DNA from: Chloroflexota bacterium | GTDB taxonomy: Bacteria > Chloroflexota > Anaerolineae > UBA4142 | DNA length: 64,000 nucleotides | Direction: 5' to 3' | Assembly: GCA_023381515.1 (NCBI GenBank) | Contig: JAMCQI010000054.1 | Coordinates: 5,902-69,901 of the forward strand | In this document: positions 1 to 7,973 of the stretch, piece by piece | Layout: each line of letters begins with the position of its first letter | Position numbering within the stretch: position 1 is the first letter of the stretch | The notes under the pieces: generated by a model | The model's input: the letters and a program-made list of their open reading frames with translations, nothing else | Told to the model about the DNA's origin: nothing | Database searches by the model: none | Translations under genes and position numbers: made by a program

Positions 1-24
1 GCGCTCGCCGACTTCTACGCCCGC
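1..24. repeat. 24-bp inverted copy of an internal bcrC segment at the window edge
   Basis: The reverse complement of positions 1-24 matches positions 1334-1357 at 23 of 24 bases. Read on the plus strand it encodes ALADFYARS, close to ALAEFYARR, which bcrC encodes on the minus strand at 1334-1357. The match does not extend beyond 24 bases. It supplies the stop codon that ends bcrB. This could be a contig-end foldback or chimera, or a genuine inverted rearrangement involving a bcrC paralogue. Confidence 0.75.
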
Positions 25-710
25 AGCGTGACGATAGGCGCCATGTTCAGAAAGAGGTCGGGGGCGTTCAGAGGCGAAGGTTTCGCGCGGCACAGCTCAC
101 GCACGTCCCGCCAGAGATCGACCGCCTCGCTCGCGAGCGCCGTCGTCTCGAGCAGTTTGTCCTGCGACAGCTTGCGGCGCGTGTGCTTGTGCACAAAGGC
201 GATCATCTCTTCCAACTGGGCCGCGACATAGTCGACGGCATAAGGCGGGGGCTCGCCGTCGTCGGCGTGGATAAAAGGGGTATCGAGAATAAAGAGGGGC
301 GCATTATAGACGCGGGCGGCGGCTTCGTACCATTTGAGCACCGTCCCGCAAATATTCCCGCACGTGATGAGCAGATCGGGCCGGGGGAGTCCCCCGATCG
401 GCGCCGCCTTCGCGTCGATCATCATCCCCATGCTGCCGCGCGCGTAGGAGCAGAGATCGGGCGAGTAGCCGTTCTTCTCCGCGGTTTCGCAGAGGGTCAC
501 CGACGCGCCTCGCGTGCCGCACAGCGCCCCATAGTTCTCCGGATAGACAGAAACGACGCCCATGGCGCGGAGGATCTCGACGGGGGCGCCGCTCGTAATC
601 CAGGCCAAGGGCTTGCCGAGGCGGAAATACTTGGCTCCGGCATAATGCTGCTCCAACAGTTTCTGGAGCTGCGGAGCGGTCTTGAGCTTTTTGTACCGTC
701 GTTCGGTTAT
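15..710 (-). CDS. bcrB: Benzoyl-CoA reductase subunit B (class I, BcrB/BadE/BzdO-like), truncated
   Basis: Subunit of the ATP-dependent benzoyl-CoA reductase core in the 2-hydroxyacyl-CoA dehydratase (HgdB/C) superfamily; with BcrC it holds the [4Fe-4S] clusters and the substrate site. The N-terminal half is well conserved: an AWITSGAPVEILRAMG stretch, VYPENYGALCG, and a GYSPDLCSYAR cysteine segment. Only about 231 codons are present against roughly 400 or more for the family, and the reading frame stops just after MAPIVTLR, where homologues continue RG... The stop falls inside a 24-bp inverted repeat with positions 1334-1357, so a rearrangement or assembly join is likely. No ATG, GTG or TTG lies at the expected start; the bcrC stop overlaps an ATA codon at 710, so the start is uncertain. 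It is the last gene of the operon within the window. Confidence 0.82.
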   Translation of the reverse strand: MTERRYKKLKTAPQLQKLLEQHYAGAKYFRLGKPLAWITSGAPVEILRAMGVVSVYPENYGALCGTRGASVTLCETAEKNGYSPDLCSYARGSMGMMIDAKAAPIGGLPRPDLLITCGNICGTVLKWYEAAARVYNAPLFILDTPFIHADDGEPPPYAVDYVAAQLEEMIAFVHKHTRRKLSQDKLLETTALASEAVDLWRDVRELCRAKPSPLNAPDLFLNMAPIVTLRA

Positions 711-1855
711 GGCCCCCCCTTTTGGGGGCGAACTGAGCCCTCTTTCCCTGCGGGAAAGAAACTGCCGCGGGGCGCCGAAATCATCTCCAGAAAAGCCTCC
801 ACGCGCACACGCACCTGGCCGGCGGGAGCCACCGCCTCCGTCTCGAGCGCGAGATGGGGAATGCCGGCCCGGTCGAGCGCCGCGGCGAGCGGGACCAGGT
901 CCCACGCGTGCGGATCGCAGAATTTCTTGTTGTAAAAGATGACGCCGCGCGCGCCGTGCGCTCGGACGAGCTCGAGCAGGCGTTCTGCGCGGGCGTTCAA
1001 ACCGCGATGTTTGCAGGGGCAATGGGCGCGCGTCAACTCGCGGTCGGCGAGCGCCTCCAGCGGGTCTCCCTCTTCGCGCACGAGCGTATCGAAATAGCGC
1101 GCGCCGTTGCAGAAATCGTCTGCCGCGATCCGGGCGCCCAGGTCGTCGAGAATTTGGGGCAGCGTCGGTTCGTCGATCGTCGAGCCGGAAAGAACGAGAG
1201 GGATTGCAGATTGCAGATTGCGGATTGCAGATTTAGCTTCGCTTGGTGAACCTGAGACCTGGGACTCTTCCGGCGGGGCCGTGAGCGCCTCGTCCATCAG
1301 GTTGAACCAGTCGACGGCGGAGTAGCTTGCGCGGCGGGCGTAGAATTCGGCGAGCGCGCGGCGCCGGGTGTTGTAGAGGCGAATGCTCGCGCGGAGGTCG
1401 TCGTCAGACAGCGCCGCCTTGAAATGGTCCTGAAGACTGGATCGAAAGCGGCGCAGTTCGGCGACGAGGTATTCCTTGCTGTGGGGGCCGTCAAGCCGCA
1501 CGGGGCCGACGACCGTGTCGACAAACAATTCGGGGAACGCCTCGTGCCAGATGTCGGCGAGACCCTGCATGGTGTCGCACGTGTGGGCAAAGACAACGCC
1601 CTCGAGGAAAGCGAGTTTACCTGAGAGCGCTTGATCGAGACAGCCTTTCGCGAGGCAGCAGGTGTAGCTCTGCAAATGGGCGTCGGCGCGGGTGGCAGGC
1701 GCGGTCCCCGGCACGATGCGGATGGGGGTGAGTCCCGCCGCGTGGATCATCTCTTCCGGAACATAGGTGCAGAGATAGCCGACCGCGCGCCGGTTCGGAT
1801 AGCGCGTAGGCCAGGAGGCGTGGGGATCGCGGATGGGGATGGAGTCAGCCATCAT
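707..1855 (-). CDS. bcrC: Benzoyl-CoA reductase subunit C (class I, BcrC/BadD/BzdN-like)
   Basis: Partner of BcrB in the electron-accepting core of ATP-dependent benzoyl-CoA reductase. About 382 aa from a tandem ATG-ATG start at 1855/1852; the frame is open further upstream but that part is intergenic hairpin sequence. Family features include RAVGYLCTYVPEEMIHAAGL near the N-terminus, SYTCCLAKGCLD and HTCDTMQGL cysteine segments, a LVLSGSTIDEP strand, and a C-terminal GVIFYNKKFCDPHAWDLV cysteine block. Just before LVLSGS lies an insertion encoded by four tandem 7-bp units (1203-1230) that looks like an intergenic repeat captured in frame. The last ~18 residues, after MISA, read through two GC hairpins and are poorly family-like, so the native stop may have been lost. 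Confidence 0.88.
   Translation of the reverse strand: MMADSIPIRDPHASWPTRYPNRRAVGYLCTYVPEEMIHAAGLTPIRIVPGTAPATRADAHLQSYTCCLAKGCLDQALSGKLAFLEGVVFAHTCDTMQGLADIWHEAFPELFVDTVVGPVRLDGPHSKEYLVAELRRFRSSLQDHFKAALSDDDLRASIRLYNTRRRALAEFYARRASYSAVDWFNLMDEALTAPPEESQVSGSPSEAKSAIRNLQSAIPLVLSGSTIDEPTLPQILDDLGARIAADDFCNGARYFDTLVREEGDPLEALADRELTRAHCPCKHRGLNARAERLLELVRAHGARGVIFYNKKFCDPHAWDLVPLAAALDRAGIPHLALETEAVAPAGQVRVRVEAFLEMISAPRGSFFPAGKEGSVRPQKGGP
1203..1233. repeat. Tandem 7-bp repeat inside bcrC
   Basis: Four consecutive copies of ATTGCAG (the third is ATTGCGG) followed by a partial ATTT. On the coding strand they give SAIRNLQSAI, a sequence typical of intergenic micro-repeats rather than of this enzyme family. 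The insertion keeps the frame and sits in the linker before the LVLSGS strand of BcrC. Confidence 0.8.
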
Positions 1856-1880
1856 TTTTGGGGTTCCAGATTCCGTCCAG

Positions 1881-1909
1881 ACTTCCGAAGTCTTTGGGAC
1901 TTCGGAAGT
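1881..1909. repeat. 12-bp perfect hairpin between the ferredoxin gene and bcrC
   Basis: ACTTCCGAAGTC and its exact reverse complement are separated by five bases (TTTGG). Each arm is itself nearly self-complementary. The structure sits between the ferredoxin stop (1921) and the bcrC start (1855) with no T-tract on the minus strand, so an mRNA-processing or stability element, or a REP-like repeat, is more likely than a terminator. Confidence 0.8.
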
Positions 1910-1920
1910 CTTTGCCGTCA

Positions 1921-2229
1921 CTACCACGAATGTGTGAGCGCACCCGGCTTGCACGCCGTCACGCATGGCAGCGCCCGCGCGCCGCTCGCGGGCTTGCAGG
2001 GACCGCAGTCGTACTTGATGGTCTTGCGGTGCGCAGGCTTGACCATCGCGATCTGCCCTTGCGCGAGCGGGTCGAATTCATTGTCCGCGAGCTCGAGGAT
2101 ATGCGCGGGGCAAGCGGCAATGCAGTCGCCGCAGCCGCTGCACCGGTCGGTATCCAGCGTGATATAGAATACACCCGAACCGTCGCTATAGCCAAAGTTG
2201 GCTTGCGTATAAACCCCTCGGCTAAATGT
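1921..2229 (-). CDS. 2[4Fe-4S]-type ferredoxin of the benzoyl-CoA reductase operon
   Basis: Low-potential electron donor expected for class I benzoyl-CoA reductase. Reading the minus strand between bcrA and bcrC gives GVYTQANFGYSDGSGVFYI, then a first cluster motif CSGCGDCIAACP and a second cysteine set of the form CGPC-x8-C-x3-C, ending ALTHSW and a TAG at 1921-1923. It is roughly 100 residues. There is no ATG, GTG or TTG between the upstream stop (about 2230) and the conserved N-terminus; the only ATG is far inside, so the start codon is unknown and could be non-canonical or mutated. The coordinates run from the upstream stop. Its position inside the bcr cluster parallels the BadB/BzdM ferredoxins. 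Confidence 0.78.
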   Translation of the reverse strand, partial: TFSRGVYTQANFGYSDGSGVFYITLDTDRCSGCGDCIAACPAHILELADNEFDPLAQGQIAMVKPAHRKTIKYDCGPCKPASGARALPCVTACKPGALTHSW

Positions 2230-2267
2230 TCAATGTTCCGGATGAGATCCTGGAACCAACCTTGAAC

Positions 2268-3125
2268 CTAATTTACCGCCAGCGCCTGGGCGAAAAGGGC
2301 GGCGCCGACGGCCCCGGCGATCTGTGTATCGAAATTCGGCTTGATCGCCTGGAGACCCATTTCCTTCTCGAGCCGGGAGACGATGCCGATGTTCTTGGCG
2401 ATGCCGCCGGTGATGGCAAAGTCCTTTTCGACGTTGAGGCGTACGAGCAGGGTATAGACCCGATGCGCCATGGCGCTGCAATACGCCGCGAGCACCTCGT
2501 TCTTCGGCCACCCCTTGCGCAAGAGGCCGACCGCCTCGGACTTGGCGAACACGACGCAAGTGCTCGACACCGGCTCCGGTTCCTTTTGCACCTCAAGGGA
2601 GAGACGGCCCAGTTCCTGGATCGGCACCTGCATCAGGTCGGCAAAGACTTCCATGCCGCGGCCGGTGCCGGCGGCGCACTTGTCGTTCATCAGAAACGCG
2701 GTGACCTTGCCGTGCTCGTCACAGCGAATCGCCTTGCAGTCCTGCCCGCCCATGTCGAGCACGGTGCGGATAGACGGGCCGTACATGAAATTCGCGCCCC
2801 GCGCGTGGCAGGCGATTTCCGTAATGGTCTTGTGCGCAAACGGGACGTTCACGCGGCCATAGCCGGTGCCGACCACATAGTTGATTTTGTCGAGGGTGAG
2901 GTCGGTATCTTGCAGCGCCCAGTCCATCGCTTTCTGGGCGCTATCCGGGCTGTCCGACCCGGTGCGCATGTTGGCGTAGGAGTACAAGACGCCGTCCACC
3001 ATCACGACCGCCTGGGTGCTCACCGAGCCCACGTCCACGCCGGCGGAGACGATGTGGCCGCTCTTCCAATGGACCTCCCGGGAGGTCCAGTTTTCTTCTG
3101 TCCAGCGCCAGTATTCGAGAGCCAA
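2268..3125 (-). CDS. bcrA: Benzoyl-CoA reductase ATPase subunit A (BcrA/BadF/BzdQ-like)
   Basis: ATP-binding activase subunit of the ASKHA fold (BcrAD_BadFG family) that couples ATP hydrolysis to electron transfer into BcrBC. About 285 aa. Visible motifs: SAGVDVGSVSTQAVV phosphate-1 loop; VVGTGYGRVNVPFA; RTVLDMGGQDCKAI phosphate-2 loop; MNDKCAAGTGRG, with the conserved Cys that ligates the intersubunit [4Fe-4S] cluster; the second cluster Cys in SSTCVVFAKSE; and ITGGIAKN near the C-terminus. The TTG at 3125 was chosen because GAGGAGG lies just upstream; a GTG at 3140 in the same frame is possible. The gene follows bcrD by a few tens of bases and is clearly co-oriented with the rest of the operon. 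Confidence 0.9.
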   Translation of the reverse strand: MALEYWRWTEENWTSREVHWKSGHIVSAGVDVGSVSTQAVVMVDGVLYSYANMRTGSDSPDSAQKAMDWALQDTDLTLDKINYVVGTGYGRVNVPFAHKTITEIACHARGANFMYGPSIRTVLDMGGQDCKAIRCDEHGKVTAFLMNDKCAAGTGRGMEVFADLMQVPIQELGRLSLEVQKEPEPVSSTCVVFAKSEAVGLLRKGWPKNEVLAAYCSAMAHRVYTLLVRLNVEKDFAITGGIAKNIGIVSRLEKEMGLQAIKPNFDTQIAGAVGAALFAQALAVN

Positions 3126-3168
3126 TCTGCCTCCTCGCACGCCGCTGCGCGTGCGGGGCGCCGCTCGA

Positions 3169-3948
3169 TCAATGCGGGCGAGCGCGATCCCGAGCGATCA
3201 GAGCCGCTCCCAGCGCGCCGACAAACTCGGGATCGGCGGGCACGAGCACGTCCGCTTCCAGCCCGCGTTGGAGCGCCTCTACAAAGCCGGCGTTGTGGGC
3301 GAGGCCGCCGATCAAGGCCACGTCTTTTTCGATCCCGACGCGCCGCGCCATCGAGGTGATGCGGCTGGCAATCGCGTCGTGCACCGCGCGCACGATATCG
3401 GGCTTGGGCGTCTTTTGGTGAATGAGCGAAACCACTTCCGATTCGGCAAAGACGGTGCACTGGGCATTCATCGGGACGGCCGTGGTCGATTGGAGCGAGA
3501 GTGGGCCCATCTCTTCGAGTTTGAGCTCGAGCGCGCGTGCCATCGCTTCGACGAATGTGCCCGCGCCGGCGGCGCATTTCTCGTTCACCGCGAAATCCGC
3601 GACCTTGCCGTTAGGGGTGCATTTGATCGCGCGTCCTTCTTCGGCGCCGACGTCAATCACCGTTCGCACATGAGAGTTCAGGAACGCCATCGCGCGCGCG
3701 TCCGCGCTCACCTCGGTCACATTCCCTTTGATCCAGGACACGGCTTGGCGTCCCGCCCCGGTCGCGACTATCGCCTGAATATCACTCTTCGAGAGCCTCG
3801 CCTGTGAGAGGGCATCGGCCATGGCCTTGTCCGCCGCTTGCTGCTGCTCAAACCCGGTGAGCACGAGGCTCCGGGCGACGACTTGGTCGCCATTCAGGAT
3901 GACGGCTTTGGTCGTCTTGGCGCCCATGTCAATGCCGGCGGTGATCAT
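3169..3948 (-). CDS. bcrD: Benzoyl-CoA reductase ATPase subunit D (BcrD/BadG-like)
   Basis: Second ASKHA activase subunit, the partner of BcrA in the heterodimeric ATPase module of class I benzoyl-CoA reductase. 259 aa. It shows ITAGIDMGAKTTKAVI at the N-terminus, VATGAGRQ, RTVIDVGAEEGRAIKC, then NEKCAAGAGTFVEAMA and QCTVFAESEVVSL, which carry the two cysteines expected for the shared cluster, and IGGLAHNAGFVEAL. Its ATG at 3948 overlaps the bamF stop by four bases (ATGA), which ties the class II and class I modules into one translationally coupled transcript. Length and motifs are typical of the family. Confidence 0.9.
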   Translation of the reverse strand: MITAGIDMGAKTTKAVILNGDQVVARSLVLTGFEQQQAADKAMADALSQARLSKSDIQAIVATGAGRQAVSWIKGNVTEVSADARAMAFLNSHVRTVIDVGAEEGRAIKCTPNGKVADFAVNEKCAAGAGTFVEAMARALELKLEEMGPLSLQSTTAVPMNAQCTVFAESEVVSLIHQKTPKPDIVRAVHDAIASRITSMARRVGIEKDVALIGGLAHNAGFVEALQRGLEADVLVPADPEFVGALGAALIARDRARPH

Positions 3949-4787
3949 GGTGTCGTTGTTTTTGCTCTTTTGACGATCATTCTTTGATCCGCAGGCAGGG
4001 GAGGCGGAACGGGTTCGCCCACAATCCTTTTCACGGCAGCAAAGCGAGGCGGGCAGACGTCAAAGCACGTTTCGCATTTGATGCATTTCTCTTGATCGAT
4101 CACGTGAATCTGGTTCTTGCCGCCCATGATCGCCTCTTCAGGGCATCTCCGAGCGCAGATCATGCAAGCCTGGCACTTGTCCGGATCGATATAGTACGTG
4201 ATGACGCCGCTGAACAACCGGTCGACGTCGTCTTTGGTAAACAGCGTGTCATACTCGTCCGGACTATTGAGACGGGTCGCGAGCTTGTCCTTGTTCACCC
4301 GCTTGATGTACGGAACCAGTTTGGTGACCTGTGCCACTCTGGCCTTTAGCTCTTCCGGGGCGACTCCCTCGGACTGGCCGAGCGGTCCCAGCTCTTTCAC
4401 TTTTTGGACAAAGCTATTCACGCTCTCGACAAAAAGATTGGCATCGGCGCCCGACATGAAGCGGATCCTCAGTCGCTCCGGGTTCATGCCGATATGTTCC
4501 ATGATCCTTTTCGCCAAGAGCACCATGGTGAGGGCATGGAAATTGCCGTGGGTAATAAAGTTGCATTCGTTCAGACGGCAACCGCCGATAAAGACCCCGT
4601 CGGTTCCGTTCGAAAAGGCGCGCAGCACGAATTCCAGGTCGACCCTTCCGGAACACATGACGCGAACCAGCCGCATTTCACTTGTATATTGTAGTCTGGA
4701 AACTCCAGCCAAGTCGGCAGCGCCGTATCCTCAGTAATGGCACACAAAGCCCAATACTTTTGGTTTGAAGGTCCGTCCATTATCCAT
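3945..4787 (-). CDS. bamF: BamF: MvhD-like iron-sulfur protein, predicted selenoprotein (Sec19)
   Basis: Electron-transfer subunit of class II benzoyl-CoA reductase, related to the delta subunit (MvhD) of F420-non-reducing hydrogenase, thought to shuttle electrons within the HdrA-like bifurcation module. Starting at the ATG at 4787, with a GGGG Shine-Dalgarno-like run upstream, the frame reads MDNGRTFKPKVLGFVCHY, then TGA (4731-4733), then GYGAADLAGVSRLQY. The TGA replaces the second Cys of the MvhD CxxC motif (C16-x-x-U19). Further cysteines lie in VMCSGRVD and GGCRLNEC. A C-terminal 2[4Fe-4S] ferredoxin domain (CQACMICARRCP, CIKCETCFDVCP) is fused. A hairpin suitable as a SECIS follows the TGA. 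Without recoding the protein would begin at AGVSRLQY and lose its first cluster motif. 280 residues. Confidence 0.88.
4689..4712 (-). promoter_or_regulatory. Putative bacterial SECIS element in bamF
   Basis: Starting 22 bases after the TGA, the coding strand folds as CTGGA-GTT-TCCAG (4708 to 4696), a perfect 5-bp stem whose apical loop contains GU, with an outer TTG/CAA pairing (4712 to 4689). Position and the GU in the loop fit the general layout of SelB-dependent bacterial SECIS elements, which lie inside the ORF directly after the UGA. Fold energy was not computed. Confidence 0.6.
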
Positions 4788-4838
4788 TCGTCCACACCCC
4801 TTTTCGGATCATGCCGCGCGTGATGCACCGGCAGGCGT

Positions 4839-7800
4839 CTACGCGATGGCCGCATCAATCTGGGCGAACATCTCGTCATCGGTATAGTGCTTGAGCTGGA
4901 TCGCTCCGGTCGGGCATTTCGAGTTGCAGAGACCATCCCCCTTGCAGAGAATCGGATTGATCGTCGCCTTTTTCCCCTGTTTGTTCTCGCGAATCTCCAG
5001 CGCCCCATAGGCGCAGGCGTCGGCGCAGGCCGAACATCCAATGCACTTTTTCTCATTGACCTGGCACACCGAGCCCGAAGCGACGACGACATCGTGCGAG
5101 AGAAGCGTCATGGCGCGTCCCGCGGCGCCATACGACTGTTTGACCGTTTCCTGGATGAACTTGGGGTAATGGGCCAGCCCGCAAAGATAGACCCCCTCCG
5201 TGCCGAACTCGACCGGTCTCAGTTTGACATGGGCTTCTTTGAAAAAGCCGTCCGGGCTCAACTGCACCTTGAACTGCCCGGCCACCTCGTCGGTCGATGC
5301 CGAAGGAACGATCGCGGCCGCCAGGGCGACGATATCTGCATCCAGGACCAGCTTCTTTCCCAGGATATAGTCGGTCGTCGTGACCTTTAAAACCGGCCGC
5401 CCGTCGTCCGACTCGCCGGGTTCCACCACAGGCTTGTCCTCGGGCTCGTAGCGGATGAACTTGACGTCCTTGTTGGAAGCCTCCCGGTAATAGTCTTCGT
5501 TGAACCCATAGGTCCGCATATCCCGATAGAGGATATAGACCTCTTTCTCCGGGTATTTCTTCTTCAACGACAAGGCGTTCTTGACGGACTCGCTGCAGCA
5601 CAGCCGGCTGCAATAGTTCCGCTCATCATTCCGCGAGCCGACGCATTGGATCATCACAATACTTTTCGCCTGGGCGATCTGGTCGTCTCCGTTGTGGATC
5701 CCTTCCTCGAGGTCCATGTGAGTGATGACCCGGTCATCTTGTCCGTACAGGTACTCGGCCGGCTTGTAGAGATCGGCGCCGATAGCAATGATCGCGGCCC
5801 CGTGCTTGATCTCCGACACTCCTCTTTCGGATTTCACCACGGTGACAAAGTTCCCGACATATCCACGCGCATCCGTGATGGTCGCGCTATGATAGACATG
5901 GATCAGGGGGTGCTTGTAAATTCGGGTGATGAGATCGCGCAGGTAGGCTTGGACATCCACGCCGTCGAGCGTGGAATGAATCCTCCGTGCCATTCCCCCG
6001 AGCTCGGCATTTTTCTCGACCAGGTGGACCTCATGCCCCTGGTTGGCAATCGAGAGGGCGGCATTCATGCCCGCCACACCTCCGCCGACCACCAGCGCGG
6101 CCTTGTCGACGGGGAGGTCAAACTCTTGCAACGGCTCCAGCCGGCGAGCCCGGGCGACCGACATCCGGATGATATCCCTTGCCTTCGCCGTGGCCTCTTC
6201 CTTTTCCTTCGAGTGGACCCAGGAGTTTTGCTCCCGGATATTCGCCATTTCAAAATAGTACTGATTGATTCCCGCCTCACGAACCGTGTCGCGGAAGAGA
6301 GGCTCGAGGGTCCTGGGGCTGCACGCCGCGACGATGACCCGGTTGAGCCCCTTTTCCTTGGTCATGTCGGTAATCTCTTTGGCGGAATTCGTCGCACAGG
6401 AAAACAGCTGTTCCTGCGCATGGACCACATTGGGCAGCGTTTTGCAGAATTCCACGGTGTCGGGAACGTTGACGATCCTGCCGATGTTGGCTCCGCAGTG
6501 GCATACAAAGACCCCGATCCTCGGCTCTTCCTTGGAGACGTCCCTTTCCGGCGGGTATTCCCTTTCTCGTGACAGTTTTCCTCGCCGGTGGTTCAGGAGC
6601 TCGCCGACCCGGGCGCCGGCGCCGCTGGCGCTGAAAACCGATTCCGGGATATCGATGGGGCCTTGAAAGCCGCCGGATACAAAGATCCCGGGCCGGCTGC
6701 TCGAGACGGGCTCGACCGGGTTGACCTTGCAGAAATCATGGGGCTCGAGTTCCACGCCGAATTTCTTGGACATGGCTTGCACGCCGGAAGGGGGATTCAA
6801 TCCGACCGAGAGCACCACCATGTCGAACTCTTCTTCCTTGACTCCCTCGTCGTTGGTCGAATACCGCAGCGTGACGTTCTTGGTCACGGGGTCTTCGCGG
6901 ACAATCGAGGTATAGCTGCGGATGAAGCGAACTCCAGGCGTTTTCCCCGTGCGCTCATAATAGCGCTCGAAATCCTTGCCATACGAGCGGATGTCGTTGT
7001 GGAAGATCGTGCAGTCGACATCGCCGTCATGGTCTTTGGTGATGAGGACTTGTTTCTGGGTATAGGTGCAGCAGACGGCGGAGCAGTAGCTGTTGTCTCC
7101 GGGGGTCACTCGTCTGGAACCGATGCATTGGATCCACGCGATCTTGTGCGGGTGCTTGCCGTCGGAGGCGCGCAGGATCTCGCCCGAGTACGGCCCTGTG
7201 GAGCACGACAGCCGCTCATAGTCGAGGCTGGTGACGACGTTGGCAAAATCCCCATAGTGATACTCTTTCCTCACATGAGGATCGAACGGCTCGAGGCCGG
7301 GGGAGAGAATGATCGCTCCAACCTGGATTTCCTTTCTCTCCGCCGATTGTTTGAGATCGATGGCATCGTTCTCGCACACCGTCTCGCAGACGCGACATTT
7401 TCCCTCTTTGAGGTAAAGACAGCTATCGTCGATATATTCGACCAGAGGAATGGCCTGCGCGAAGTAGATATGAATCGCTTTATTCTTCGATATTCCCTGG
7501 TTGTATTGATCCGGGTATTCGACGGGGCAATAGTCCACGCAGGTGGTGCAGCCCGTGCATTTGCCTTCTTGAATATAGCGGGGCTTTTTGATCAGCGTGA
7601 CCTGGAAATTTCCCGCCTCCCCCTCTACACGATCCACTTCCGTATAGGTGAGGACCTGGATGTTCGGATGCCGGCCGACCTCGACCAGCTTTGGGGAAAG
7701 TATTCACATCGAGCATTCGTTGGTGGGAAAGGTCTTGTCGAGCTGGGCCATGTGGCCGCCGATGCTCGGCGCCTTTTCCACCAGGAACACCTTAAACCCA

Positions 7801-7919
7801 GCGTGGGCCAGGTCGAGGGAGGCTTGAATGCCGCTGATTCCCCCGCCCACCACCATCACGTCTCCAACCTTGTCGTCCTGGGGACTCGATGTCTGCTGTC
7901 CAACCTGTTCGTTTTCCAC
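4839..7919 (-). CDS. bamE: BamE: HdrA-like flavo-iron-sulfur protein, predicted selenoprotein (Sec72)
   Basis: Large flavin and Fe-S subunit of class II benzoyl-CoA reductase, related to heterodisulfide reductase HdrA, the presumed site of flavin-based electron bifurcation. About 1026 aa from the GTG at 7919, preceded by GAGGTGA. N-terminal FAD-binding [16 protein letters not shown]; then [10 protein letters not shown] followed by TGA (7704-7706) and [14 protein letters not shown]. Cys-containing HdrA proteins have a cysteine exactly here, so the TGA is read as Sec72. Next come ferredoxin-type clusters ([20 protein letters not shown]), a second FAD module ([15 protein letters not shown]) and a C-terminal 2[4Fe-4S] domain ([24 protein letters not shown]). 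The two-module layout is the BamE form rather than short HdrA. Conventional gene calling would split it at 7704. Confidence 0.9.
7670..7689 (-). promoter_or_regulatory. Putative bacterial SECIS element in bamE
   Basis: Fourteen bases after the TGA the coding strand reads GCTGGTCG-AGGT-CGGCCGGC, which can form an 8-bp stem (two G-U wobbles) closed by an AGGU loop. The loop GU is about 25 bases from the UGA. An AGGU-containing apical loop at this distance resembles the well-known fdhF-type bacterial SECIS. The structure is inferred by eye. Confidence 0.68.
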
Positions 7920-7973
7920 TCTGTATCACCTCATCGACCGGATGTGCGGCGGCCCAAGACAGGGCGCCTCACT

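Noticed and set aside
2226..3359. 377-aa plus-strand open frame opposite bcrA/bcrD
   Set aside because: Antisense shadow with Arg/His-rich low-information sequence.
7638..7706. Treating the TGA at 7704 as a true stop with two separate genes
   Set aside because: Both sides are consecutive parts of one HdrA-like domain in the same frame, the codon falls on a conserved Cys, and bamF shows the same feature.
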